Source: JBCFBK01 sp050173895 (GTDB lineage: Bacteria > Bacteroidota > Bacteroidia > Bacteroidales > Prolixibacteraceae). Taken from it: a stretch of DNA of 26,346 nt. Made by a program: the position numbers and the translations under genes. A model generated the notes under the pieces. It was given only the letters and a program-made list of their open reading frames with translations. It was not told the DNA's origin and did no database searches. Numbering within the stretch: the stretch's first letter is position 1; each line of letters begins with the position of its first letter. Shown here piece after piece: positions 7,343 to 15,089 of this stretch. The stretch is taken from NCBI GenBank assembly GCA_050173895.1, contig JBFXKJ010000034.1, positions 1 to 26,346 of the forward strand, read 5' to 3'.

Positions 7343-9481
7343 TTAATCTGAAGGCATGGTTTCACGCAGCAGGACCAGACTGTTCCCGTAAACCTGGTAG
7401 GTATCGCCGGTGAGGTCCTGCCCGTTTTCAGGGCAGGTGTCGAAAAGCAGCTTCCAACGGCTGGAGGGAACCGTATGTGGCAGCTTAAACGAAACGGATT
7501 CCCAGTGGCTGTTCACCAGGATCAGGAGCCTGTCGTCGGTGATGATCTCGCCCCGTTGGTTGATCTCCAGCATCACCTGGCCATCGAGCAGCATTCCCAT
7601 GGAACGGATATAGCCGGTTTGCCATTCCTCGTCCGACATGTCGTTTCCGCAGGTATTGATCCAGCGGATATCGCGGACTTCCTGCCCGTGAATGCTCCGG
7701 CCCTTAAAATATCTCCGCCGGTGCATAATGGGATGTTTTTTCCGCAGGGCAATCAGAAAACAAACCGTGTCAAATAACGCATGCTGCCGTTCGTCCCAGT
7801 CCCACTTCATCCACGAAAGCTCATTATCCTGGCAATACACATTGTTATTTCCTTTTTGTGTCCGGCCATATTCGTCGCCATGACTGATCATGGGAACGCC
7901 CTGGCTGAAGAGAAGCGTGGCCAGGAAATTCCGCTTCTGCCGTTGTCGAAGTTCAACGATCCCTTCGTCGTCTGTTTCCCCTTCCACTCCGTGATTCCAG
8001 CTGTTGTTGTGGTTCTCCCCGTCCTGGTTGTTTTCCAGGTTGGCTTCATTGTGCTTTTCGTTGTAGCTCACCAGATCGTTTAGCGTAAAGCCGTCATGGG
8101 CAGTGATGAAATTGATGCTGGCATAGGGCTGACGCCCGTTGTCCTGGTACAGGTCGCTACTCCCGGAGAAACGGTAGGCCAACTCCGAGAGCTGGCTGTC
8201 ATCGCCTTTCCAGAACCGCCGTACGCAGTCGCGGTATTTGCCGTTCCACTCTGCCCACAGTACGGGAAAGTTTCCCACCTGGTAGCCGCCGGTGCCGATA
8301 TCCCAGGGCTCGGCAATGAGTTTTCGCTGCGATATCACAGGGTCCTGGTGGATGGTATCCAGGAAAGTGGACAATTTCCCGACATCGAACAGTCCGCGGG
8401 CAAGAGCTGAAGCGAGATCAAAGCGAAAGCCGTCGACCTGCATCTCCAGGGCCCAGTAGCGCAGGCTGTCCATGACCAATTGCAGGGTGCGGGCATTCAG
8501 CATATTCAGTGTATTTCCCGTCCCGGTGTAATCCATATAATACTGGCGGTCCTCTTCCGCAAGCCGGTAGTAGTTTTCATTGTCGATACCCCTGAAATTC
8601 AGCGTGGGACCAAGGTGATTTCCTTCTCCTGTATGATTATAAACTACATCCAGGATCACTTCAATGCCGGCTTTATGGAACTCTTTCACCATTTCCTTAA
8701 ACTCAAATACCTGTTGACCTTGCACTCCCGACGATGAGTAACCGGAATGCGGCGCAAAAAATCCGATTGAGTTGTATCCCCAGTAATTTGACAGCCCCTG
8801 GTCGATCAGAAATTTGCTGTGAATGAAGTGATGGACCGGCATCAGCTCGACTGCGGTAATACCCAGCTTCTTAAGATAGCTGATCACCGGAGGAGAACAA
8901 AGACCTTTATAGGTTCCGCGTAATTCGGGCGGGACTTCCGGATGCAGTGCCGTGAATCCCTTTACGTGAAGTTCGTAAATAATCGTGTCGTGCATGGCTG
9001 TGCCGGGGCCCTTCACGCCTTCCCAGTCGAACGCCTGATCGACTACGACCGATTTGGTCACAAAGGGGGCACTGTCGAAGTTATCTTTCTCAAGATATTT
9101 TTTTTTTGATTTGCTCAAAAGCGGATAACTGAACATCGATTCATGAATGGCCGTACTTCCGGCGATCGCCTGTGCGTAAGGATCGATCAGCAGTTTAGAG
9201 GCGTTGAACCGGCGCCCTTCCAGTGGGCTCCAGGGGCCGTCCACCCGGTAACCATACAATTGTCCGGGAGCTACTCCCGGAAGGTAAATATGCCACACGT
9301 AGTCCGTTACTTCAGTGACGCGAATGCTCATCTGCAACGTTTCGTCCGGCAAACTGAAGAGGCAAAGTGTAACCTGTGTGGCGTTCTCACTGAAGAGTGC
9401 AAAATTAGTCCCTTCTCCATCCCAGGTTGCTCCCAGCGGATAAGGATAACCCGGCCAAACAGGCCCTTTATATGTTTCCAT
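7343..9481 (-). CDS. glgX: Glycogen debranching enzyme GlgX (GH13 isoamylase type)
   Basis: This cytoplasmic GH13 enzyme hydrolyses alpha-1,6 branches of glycogen or phosphorylase limit dextrin. It has 712 residues, a normal length for the GlgX/TreX family. An N-terminal CBM48-like domain (about 10-100, beginning YPYPLGATWDGEGTNFALFS) precedes the (beta/alpha)8 catalytic domain. All catalytic elements are visible: region I DVVYNHT (288-294), nucleophile Asp365 in GFRFDLA, acid/base Glu391 in LIAEPWD, and transition-state Asp463 in TAHDGF. HGDEYGRTQKGNNNVYCQ is a further debranching-enzyme signature. There is no signal peptide, so it acts on internal polysaccharide. It stands alone on its strand, convergent with susD, with no other glycogen gene in view. 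A perfect 12-base palindrome lies about 85 bases upstream of its ATG. Confidence 0.95.
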   Translation of the reverse strand: METYKGPVWPGYPYPLGATWDGEGTNFALFSENATQVTLCLFSLPDETLQMSIRVTEVTDYVWHIYLPGVAPGQLYGYRVDGPWSPLEGRRFNASKLLIDPYAQAIAGSTAIHESMFSYPLLSKSKKKYLEKDNFDSAPFVTKSVVVDQAFDWEGVKGPGTAMHDTIIYELHVKGFTALHPEVPPELRGTYKGLCSPPVISYLKKLGITAVELMPVHHFIHSKFLIDQGLSNYWGYNSIGFFAPHSGYSSSGVQGQQVFEFKEMVKEFHKAGIEVILDVVYNHTGEGNHLGPTLNFRGIDNENYYRLAEEDRQYYMDYTGTGNTLNMLNARTLQLVMDSLRYWALEMQVDGFRFDLASALARGLFDVGKLSTFLDTIHQDPVISQRKLIAEPWDIGTGGYQVGNFPVLWAEWNGKYRDCVRRFWKGDDSQLSELAYRFSGSSDLYQDNGRQPYASINFITAHDGFTLNDLVSYNEKHNEANLENNQDGENHNNSWNHGVEGETDDEGIVELRQRQKRNFLATLLFSQGVPMISHGDEYGRTQKGNNNVYCQDNELSWMKWDWDERQHALFDTVCFLIALRKKHPIMHRRRYFKGRSIHGQEVRDIRWINTCGNDMSDEEWQTGYIRSMGMLLDGQVMLEINQRGEIITDDRLLILVNSHWESVSFKLPHTVPSSRWKLLFDTCPENGQDLTGDTYQVYGNSLVLLRETMPSD

Positions 9482-9564
9482 TCTTTTTTGAATAAATGTT
9501 CTCTATCGCTTGTGAAAAACCATGCCACGATAAAGATGGATAAGGGCTAAAAGGCTGGCAATAA

Positions 9565-9576
9565 AACGAATTCGTT
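9565..9576. promoter_or_regulatory. Perfect 12-base palindrome, possible operator
   Basis: AACGAATTCGTT is fully self-complementary and lies 84 bases upstream of the glgX ATG, in the divergent region shared with the UPF0114 gene. Its position suits a site for a dimeric regulator, but no regulator is encoded nearby and a chance palindrome of this length is possible. Confidence 0.25.
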
Positions 9577-9760
9577 AAAGTTGTGCCGTCTGGATGCAGG
9601 CGGGAACAGAACCTTTCCTCCGGCAGCCATGAAAAAGAATCCCCGCCTGTGGCGATATTTCCGCAGTGCTGCTGACATTGTTGTCATAGGATGAGGCCTG
9701 ATCTCCTGCCCCGCAGTTTGACAGTTGTCGTGAAGGATGAAAAATTCCGCTCAAACAAAT

Positions 9761-9768
9761 TATCTTTG
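9761..9768 (+). promoter_or_regulatory. Possible Bacteroidota -7 box for the UPF0114 gene
   Basis: TATCTTTG matches TAnnTTTG and lies 68 bases before the ATG at 9837. The nearest TTG triplets (9718-9720 and 9725-9727) are too far upstream to be the -33 element, so support is partial. Confidence 0.4.
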
Positions 9769-9836
9769 GCTGCGTTAATTAGACGGTTGGGAAAAACCTT
9801 TCTTGAAGCAGTACAGTTATTTTTTTAAAAAAATGT

Positions 9837-10355
9837 ATGAAGATTTTAGAAAAGAGCATTGAACAGTTTATTTTTTTTAGCCGCTGGATACAGATGCCGG
9901 TGTATGTCGGGCTTATCATCGCTTCCCTGCTTTATGCCGCCAAATTTATGATTGAGATGTGGCATCTGATCACCGACTTTCCGGAACTGAATGAAAATAC
10001 CATCATGCTGTCTGTATTGGGGCTTATTGATATTTCGATGGTCATTAATCTTCTGGTTGTGGTCATTATCGGAGGTTACTGGACTTTTGTCAGCAAGATC
10101 GAATTTGGGACCCACGCCGATAAACCCGACTGGCTCACAAAGATAAACGCCAGCACGCTCAAAATAAAGCTGATCATTTCGTTGGTGAGTATTTCAGGGG
10201 TACATTTGCTAAAGACATTCATTGATATTCATAATGTGCCTTTGCAGGACGCCCTGCTACAGATGGGGATACATCTTGTGTTTCTGATCTCAGCAGTTCT
10301 GTTGGCTTTCACCGACAAGCTCATGCATTTTGATTCACATCCGGCAAAGCACTGA
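9837..10355 (+). CDS. UPF0114 (YqhA-like) integral membrane protein
   Basis: This is a 172-residue inner-membrane protein with about four hydrophobic helices (roughly residues 18-40, 56-82, 108-130 and 137-158). The opening (ILEKSIEQFIFFSRWIQMPVY), the GLIDISMVINLLVVVIIGGY helix and the following FVSKIEFGTHADKPDWL loop match the UPF0114/TIGR00645 family, whose founding member is E. coli YqhA. Its length is normal. The function of the family is not established. The gene has its own upstream region and is convergent with the DUF169 gene, the two stop codons being only two bases apart. No operon partner is present. Confidence 0.85.
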   Translation: MKILEKSIEQFIFFSRWIQMPVYVGLIIASLLYAAKFMIEMWHLITDFPELNENTIMLSVLGLIDISMVINLLVVVIIGGYWTFVSKIEFGTHADKPDWLTKINASTLKIKLIISLVSISGVHLLKTFIDIHNVPLQDALLQMGIHLVFLISAVLLAFTDKLMHFDSHPAKH

Positions 10356-10356
10356 A

Positions 10357-10380
10357 ATCAGATTCTCTTTTGGATCTGAT
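10357..10380. terminator. Weak stem-loop between convergent genes
   Basis: ATCAGAT (10357-10363) pairs with ATCTGAT (10374-10380) around a 10-base loop and is followed by CCCATTTTT on the plus strand. It overlaps the last codons of the DUF169 gene. The stem is short and AT-rich, so it is at best a weak terminator for the UPF0114 transcript. Confidence 0.3.
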
Positions 10381-11092
10381 CCCATTTTTCAGTGATCAGG
10401 AAGCTTTTGGGGGCGAAGTTGCAGATTTCTTCGAACAGGGGATACGGCATCGAGAGACTCATAATATCTTTTGGAAGCGCTGTACGGGCTGAAATGTCGT
10501 GTAATCCCCAGAATGCTTTGCTTTCTCCTTTGCGGGCATACTGCAGCGGAATCGTGACCAACGCCTGACAGGCAGAGGCAAAACCGGTTTTCACCCGGTC
10601 ATAATCGAGCGGATGTGCATGCTGGATCAAAAAAACCAAGGCGCTTAACTGGTCGGCATTGGCAAAGAAAACAACGATCTCCGGCTTTTCTCCCTCGCTG
10701 AATTGGGTGACTGGTTTAAAAACATAGGTCTTCTCATTGCGTTCAACCGGAATGTACGATTCAACGAACTGCCGGGCCAGCGCCGGGCTCTCAACGAATC
10801 GTTCGCATTCCCTGCCAATCGGTACCGGACTGTGCGAAAGGAAAAATTCAATCCCGTTGAAGATCCATTCGGCATATCCCAGGTAAAAGGCTGAGCAGGC
10901 ATATCCTGTTGATTCACTGTCGATTGCAACGGTTTTGCCCTTTGCCGCCGAAAAGATAAGGGGGGCAATACAACCGCTTCCGCTCTTTTTGAAAAAGGAG
11001 GCATTGAATGGCTTTTTTTCGGAAAACTTCAGTCCGACCGGTTGGTACTGAAGGCGGAGCTTTGAAATCAGCCAGCTTGCATATGCATTCAT
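10358..11092 (-). CDS. DUF169-family protein of unknown function
   Basis: This is a 244-residue soluble protein from the chosen start. The layout matches DUF169: an early PVGLKF segment (residues 18-23), conserved cysteines at about 41 (GSGCIAPLIFSAAKG) and 66 (STGYACSAFYLGYAE), a further Cys96, and the later PEIVVFFANADQLSALVFL strand-helix. No signal peptide or membrane helix is visible. The biochemical role of the family is unknown; the paired cysteines suggest metal or redox chemistry but do not prove it. The frame opens at TTG 11113, but ATG at 11092 is preferred because a promoter-like box (11111-11118) overlaps that TTG. It lies 92 bases downstream of the amidotransferase gene on the same strand. 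Confidence 0.8.
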   Translation of the reverse strand: MNAYASWLISKLRLQYQPVGLKFSEKKPFNASFFKKSGSGCIAPLIFSAAKGKTVAIDSESTGYACSAFYLGYAEWIFNGIEFFLSHSPVPIGRECERFVESPALARQFVESYIPVERNEKTYVFKPVTQFSEGEKPEIVVFFANADQLSALVFLIQHAHPLDYDRVKTGFASACQALVTIPLQYARKGESKAFWGLHDISARTALPKDIMSLSMPYPLFEEICNFAPKSFLITEKWDQIQKRI

Positions 11093-11110
11093 AAGGCAGG
11101 AGTTGATGTA

Positions 11111-11118
11111 CAAAGATA
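11111..11118 (-). promoter_or_regulatory. Possible Bacteroidota -7 box for the DUF169 gene
   Basis: On the minus strand this reads TATCTTTG, matching TAnnTTTG, 18 bases before the ATG at 11092. No clear TTTG is found at the -33 position. If real, it gives the DUF169 gene its own short-leader transcript and rules out the TTG start at 11113. Confidence 0.4.
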
Positions 11119-11184
11119 GTGAGCCTTCAAAATTATGTTACTAAAAAGTAAAAAATCCTGCTTAATTTATACCTGTTCAAAATA

Positions 11185-11898
11185 TCATTCCGTCAGCAGG
11201 GCCAGCTTGTCAAGAAGGGAAAACATGATCGCATTGCTTTGGTCCGCGTAATGGAGGCCCCTCTGCATCGCTGCCTTGCTTTGAACATAGGGACCGGTTT
11301 CGTCCGGGATCTCTCCTGAATCGTTCAGCATACTGCTGACTGATTTGGCTGTTGCTTCGAAATGGAACTGAAGGGCAATGACGCGGTCGCCCGACTGGAA
11401 CAATTGATTCGGACAGGCCTCGCTTTCGGCGAGTGACCGGCAGCCAGAAGGGATGTCGAACTGGTCGCCGTGCCAATGAAAAACAGACAGTTCGGAGGGC
11501 ATGGCCGAAAGCAGTGCTGATTCTCTCCCGGCCGGGGTCTTGCGGATAGGGAACCAGCCTATTTCTTTAAATTTTGCCGGATAGATTCTTGCACCCATTA
11601 CGCCGGCAATCAGCTGCGCCCCCAGACAAATACCCATCACCGGTTTGCCGGTATGGATCATGTTGCTGATATACTTTTTCTCATCAGTTAACCATGGATA
11701 ACGTTCCTCATCATAAACTCCCATCGAACCACCCATGACGATCAGCATATCCACTACTTCCGCAGCCGGCGGGATTTCACCTTTAAAAAGACGGGTGCAG
11801 GTCAGAATGTGGCCTCCGTTTAAGGCCCAGTCGCCAATACAACCGGGACCTTCGTAAGGTTCGTGCTGAAAATAATGAATGTGTAATTGCTTTTTCAT
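11185..11898 (-). CDS. Class I glutamine amidotransferase-like protein (GMP synthase GATase type)
   Basis: This 237-residue cytoplasmic protein has the class I GATase fold. The nucleophile elbow GICLGAQLIA places the catalytic Cys at 91, and ALQFHFEAT supplies His179 and Glu181, completing the triad. Oxyanion-side residues lie in IVMGGSMGVYDE (about 53-64), and VFHWHGDQFDIP is the usual HWHGD segment of stand-alone GATases. Such proteins hydrolyse glutamine or gamma-glutamyl compounds; without a synthetase partner the acceptor cannot be named. The gene starts 17 bases after the stop of the glycosyltransferase gene on the same strand, so the two are probably co-transcribed, though no functional link is evident. 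The ATG at 11898 gives a start typical of the family. Confidence 0.9.
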   Translation of the reverse strand: MKKQLHIHYFQHEPYEGPGCIGDWALNGGHILTCTRLFKGEIPPAAEVVDMLIVMGGSMGVYDEERYPWLTDEKKYISNMIHTGKPVMGICLGAQLIAGVMGARIYPAKFKEIGWFPIRKTPAGRESALLSAMPSELSVFHWHGDQFDIPSGCRSLAESEACPNQLFQSGDRVIALQFHFEATAKSVSSMLNDSGEIPDETGPYVQSKAAMQRGLHYADQSNAIMFSLLDKLALLTE

Positions 11899-11915
11899 AC
11901 GTTTCTTTTTTTCAG

Positions 11916-13553
11916 CTATTCGTCCCTGATTTTTAGCAAATAACGGGGTTGGAGCTTGGAGGCTCTTGTCTTCGGATTTAAAAATTTGATCCCCAGACTG
12001 CTCATGCTTTTGTGCTGCAATACAGCAACGGTATCGAGTTTAATTTTCATCTGAGCCAGTTCATTGAGCCCCTGGGGACCCGTGTAAAGCCAGTCGCCGG
12101 CCGGGGGAGCTATCCGCTTATAGTCGTCGGGCGTTACGATATATTTACCGTAGTTCCCGGAGTACAGAAAGATTTCCCAGTAGCGCCCTTCAGGGGTGTA
12201 AATGTGCAATTTTTCACCGGATGATGCCTTTTCATTGAAGATCCGGCAGGCTTCGAACGACGACTGGTATGTGCTCATAGCCGGCAGGACCGAACTGTTG
12301 AGGGTGAATAAAAGCACGGAGGAAGAAAAGAATAGATAAGCAATTTGCTTTCGAAGGCCTGTTCTCCGGAACAGAACGTAAACCGATGCACCGGCCAGGA
12401 GCACAACCGTGCCCAAAACGGGTATACGGTTTTCGGGAAAAACAAAGGTCAGGAAAGCGGCTGCCAGGGCGATCATCAGGATGCCCGTAAAAATGTGAAC
12501 GGTACCAACGATCTTTTTCAGTCGTTCATATCCGGCGTTCTCCCAGATTATGTAGGCCCACCGTGCGGCTATAACCGCCATCAGCGGTATGATCGCAACT
12601 TCATAGTGAGGGTTTTTTGCCTTTGCGACCGAACTTATGAGCAGAAAGACAATGATTCCGCCCAGGGTATAAAACTCGCCGGTATCGCCTGTCCCTGATT
12701 TCCGTCTGAATTTTTCCCTAAGCTGGAGGACAATGCCTGTGAGCCCAAATATTGCCCAGGGAGCAAAAACATACAAAGTGGTGTGAAGATAAAAAAACGG
12801 ATCATGGTTATGTCCGGCGTAGCTTCCGGTAACCCGCCCCATATTGTTTGTCCAGAAATAGAATTTAATGCCTTCGATGCCAAACTGTCCGTACAATCCC
12901 CACAGCACAGGCAGGATCAGCACAAGCACCACCGGTGCAGCAAGAAGCCAGCGGTAACTTAATATCTCCCTGAAATTGCGGGTGAATAGCAAATGTGCAG
13001 CCACCGCAGATCCTATAATGACCATCGCCACAGGTCCTTTGGTGAGCATTCCCAGGCCGACAAACACCGCAGCCAGATAAAATCGGTAACTTTTTTTATC
13101 ACGATAGAAGGCCGCATATTGCCATACCGACAAGATCACCGGTACGGCCAGGAGGGTGTCGGTATGAATGTCATTGTGAAAGTGTACGTACCCCAGACCG
13201 GTCGCCCAAAAAAATGCGGCAAGGAGTCCCGTCTTCCGCCCATACAGCAAAGCTCCCAGACGGAAAGTTCCGTACACTCCCGCCAGGGAGATCAGCAGGA
13301 CAAAAGCCTTATAATTGATTACCGACAGCCCCGTCAGCCGAAAAACAAGCGCTGCAATCCAGAAAAGCAGGGGAGGTTTCTGATCGTATGGATCTCCCCC
13401 GATCGTTAAATGGACCCAGTCGTTGTTGTCCAGTATTTCCCGTCCTACCTGTGCATATTTGGCAGCGTTGATAACGATCGGAACAAACAAGCCGGATCCG
13501 TTTATCAGCAGGTAAACGATAACGACCGGTAAAATCCATTTCAAATTTTTCAT
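11916..13553 (-). CDS. ArnT/PMT-like polyprenyl-phosphate-sugar glycosyltransferase (GT-C fold, GT39/GT83-like)
   Basis: This 545-residue polytopic inner-membrane protein should transfer a sugar from a polyprenyl phosphate to an acceptor on the outer face of the membrane. Family marks are the first periplasmic loop with AAKYAQVGREIL and PYDQKPPLLFW (55-65), the second acidic site HTDTLL (Asp132), and GLGMLTKGPVA (about 167-177). Around a dozen hydrophobic helices follow, then a periplasmic C-terminal domain. The first-loop position normally occupied by Asp (as in D-x-x-x-Y-A; Asp55 of Cupriavidus ArnT) is Asn29 here, codon AAC at 13467-13469. This may lower or change activity. The gene lies downstream of uppP on the same strand, with 236 bases between. 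The donor and acceptor are unknown. Confidence 0.85.
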   Translation of the reverse strand: MKNLKWILPVVIVYLLINGSGLFVPIVINAAKYAQVGREILDNNDWVHLTIGGDPYDQKPPLLFWIAALVFRLTGLSVINYKAFVLLISLAGVYGTFRLGALLYGRKTGLLAAFFWATGLGYVHFHNDIHTDTLLAVPVILSVWQYAAFYRDKKSYRFYLAAVFVGLGMLTKGPVAMVIIGSAVAAHLLFTRNFREILSYRWLLAAPVVLVLILPVLWGLYGQFGIEGIKFYFWTNNMGRVTGSYAGHNHDPFFYLHTTLYVFAPWAIFGLTGIVLQLREKFRRKSGTGDTGEFYTLGGIIVFLLISSVAKAKNPHYEVAIIPLMAVIAARWAYIIWENAGYERLKKIVGTVHIFTGILMIALAAAFLTFVFPENRIPVLGTVVLLAGASVYVLFRRTGLRKQIAYLFFSSSVLLFTLNSSVLPAMSTYQSSFEACRIFNEKASSGEKLHIYTPEGRYWEIFLYSGNYGKYIVTPDDYKRIAPPAGDWLYTGPQGLNELAQMKIKLDTVAVLQHKSMSSLGIKFLNPKTRASKLQPRYLLKIRDE

Positions 13554-13789
13554 CCTTGAGTTCTGTTAAAGCGCACATTCCTTTTCCTGCAAAGAAAAGG
13601 GCCGATCCCCGCGAGAAACCAGATTCCTGCGCTGGGCTGATGGAACAAAACGGCTTTTATATACAAAGATGCTGGTATAAACCATAGATGATCGGGTATA
13701 ATTCTTAAAATTTGCTTAAAAAAAGAGCAGAGGCGGATTCCTTTCAGCAGGAGATGCCATCCGGTTTCAAAAGCCCGGGAAGCTCCGGT

Positions 13790-14593
13790 TTATAAGGAGG
13801 AGGTGTACAGCCAGGCAAGTACCAGAATGCCAAGTGCGATCCTGTAATATCCAAAAGCGACAAAACTGTGTTTTTTGATAAAATTCATCAGGAATCTGAT
13901 CACCCCCACAGCGACAATGAATGAGACCAGGAATCCGATAGCGAGGATGAGCAGATCGCGCATGGAGAAAATAAGCTGACTTTTCAGGAGCGAATAAGCC
14001 GAAGCGGCCAGTATGGTCGGAATGGCCAGATAAAAAGAGAACTCAGCGGCGAGCTTTCGGGAACAGCCGAGAACCAGGGCGCCAATAATAGTGGCGGCCG
14101 AACGGGAGGTCCCCGGCACCATCGCAATGCATTGGAAAATGCCGATAAATAAGGCGATGCGATAGGTCATCTGATCCATGGAAAGAATATTTCCGGTTCT
14201 TTTCTTCCGGTCCAGAATGATCAGAAGGATCCCTCCGGCCAGGAGGCTGATGCTGACAACGGTCGTGTTGAAAAGTGTTTTTTCAATAAAGCCGGCAAAA
14301 AAATACCCGACAAAGGCAGCGGGAAGAAAAGCGATCATAATTTTTGACCAAAACCCGAGAAATTCCTTCTCCATTACCATGGAAGGCCGGGCAGGAATGA
14401 TGTCTTTCCGGAAATAGATGATTACCGCGAGGATGGCTCCCATCTGAATAAAAACATCAAATAACACGGTAAATTCCTTTGAAAAGGCCAGCCACTGGTT
14501 GACCAGAATCAGATGACCTGTTGAAGAAACGGGTAAAAATTCAGTCAGGCCTTCCACTACGCCAAGAATAACAGCTTTAAAAATCTCCCACAT
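13790..14593 (-). CDS. uppP: Undecaprenyl-diphosphatase UppP (BacA)
   Basis: This integral membrane phosphatase converts undecaprenyl diphosphate to undecaprenyl phosphate, recycling the lipid carrier for peptidoglycan and other envelope polymers; its overproduction gives bacitracin resistance in other bacteria. The protein has 267 residues, normal for the family. Both signature motifs are intact: EGLTEFLPVSSTGH (14-27) with its glutamates and His27, and PGTSRSAAT (160-168) with Arg164. About eight hydrophobic helices are visible. The ATG at 14593 gives the standard start, MWEIFKAVILGVVEGLTEF. It lies upstream of the ArnT-like gene on the same strand, which also uses a polyprenyl-phosphate carrier. 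An inverted repeat (TCAAT-N4-ATTGA, 14601-14614) lies just before the ATG. Confidence 0.97.
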   Translation of the reverse strand: MWEIFKAVILGVVEGLTEFLPVSSTGHLILVNQWLAFSKEFTVLFDVFIQMGAILAVIIYFRKDIIPARPSMVMEKEFLGFWSKIMIAFLPAAFVGYFFAGFIEKTLFNTTVVSISLLAGGILLIILDRKKRTGNILSMDQMTYRIALFIGIFQCIAMVPGTSRSAATIIGALVLGCSRKLAAEFSFYLAIPTILAASAYSLLKSQLIFSMRDLLILAIGFLVSFIVAVGVIRFLMNFIKKHSFVAFGYYRIALGILVLAWLYTSSL

Positions 14594-15089
14594 GAGTCTA
14601 TCAATTTAGATTGAATCGCGATCCTGCCATCAGGTTCGGATTTTGCCGCAGGCTGATCCGGCTGTCCGCGTGCGGACGATGGTTCGTTCAGACCAGAGGA
14701 ACAAGTATGGAACGGGATTCGATTGCTTTTGTTTTTAAACGGGCTTTAAAAGGGGAAATTTTATAAAGTGTTAAAACCTTAGGAAAAAAGACGGGGATCA
14801 TAAAAGAAAAGAAAAAAATCACTATCTTGATTGCCTGAAGAACCAGTGTGATTAAGCTGGCTTTTTTAGGGATTGTCAACATAGTATGCTCTGATGATTA
14901 TCAGAGGAATAAAAAGGAGGAGAGGGAAGAGGTCATTTGATTTCTTCCTTTTTTATTTGCTTTCGCAGACATGGAGTGGCCGTGTATGCGCATAGCATTG
15001 TTTGATGATTGCTTTTCTTCGGCTATATTTGTATAGGTGGCAATGAAGGACTTCAGGTCTGTTAGCGGTGCTGCCGCAAACATCACGAT
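14594..15089. other. Divergent intergenic region between uppP and the antiporter gene
   Basis: These 496 bases hold no convincing gene. Visible elements are the inverted repeat TCAAT-N4-ATTGA at 14601-14614 beside the uppP start, an inverted repeat CTCTGAT-N4-ATCAGAG at 14889-14906 with no U-tract, and the antiporter promoter at 15001-15031. A minus-strand frame at 14688-14882 could encode a 64-residue hydrophobic, basic peptide, but it is low-complexity and AT-rich and I do not accept it as a gene. Confidence 0.55.
15001..15031 (+). promoter_or_regulatory. Bacteroidota-type promoter of the cation/proton antiporter gene
   Basis: TTTG (15001-15004, the -33 element) is followed after exactly 19 bases by TATATTTG (15024-15031, matching the TAnnTTTG -7 element). 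Both boxes and the spacing fit the Bacteroidota housekeeping consensus. The predicted transcript starts near 15036, giving a leader of about 55 bases before the ATG at 15090. Confidence 0.75.

Larger units (their letters stand above)
9482..9836. other. Divergent intergenic region between glgX and the UPF0114 gene
   Basis: These 355 bases separate two divergently transcribed genes. They hold a perfect palindrome at 9565-9576 and a promoter-like box at 9761-9768, described separately. I found no coding sequence, tRNA or recognisable RNA element in the rest. Confidence 0.6.

Noticed and set aside
7343..9481. glgX as part of the SusCD utilisation locus
   Set aside because: It is on the opposite strand, beyond a strong terminator, lacks a signal peptide, and is a housekeeping glycogen enzyme; proximity alone is not enough.
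14688..14882. A 64-codon minus-strand frame encoding a hydrophobic, lysine-rich peptide
   Set aside because: It is low-complexity and AT-rich, with no promoter, no family resemblance and no neighbour in an operon.
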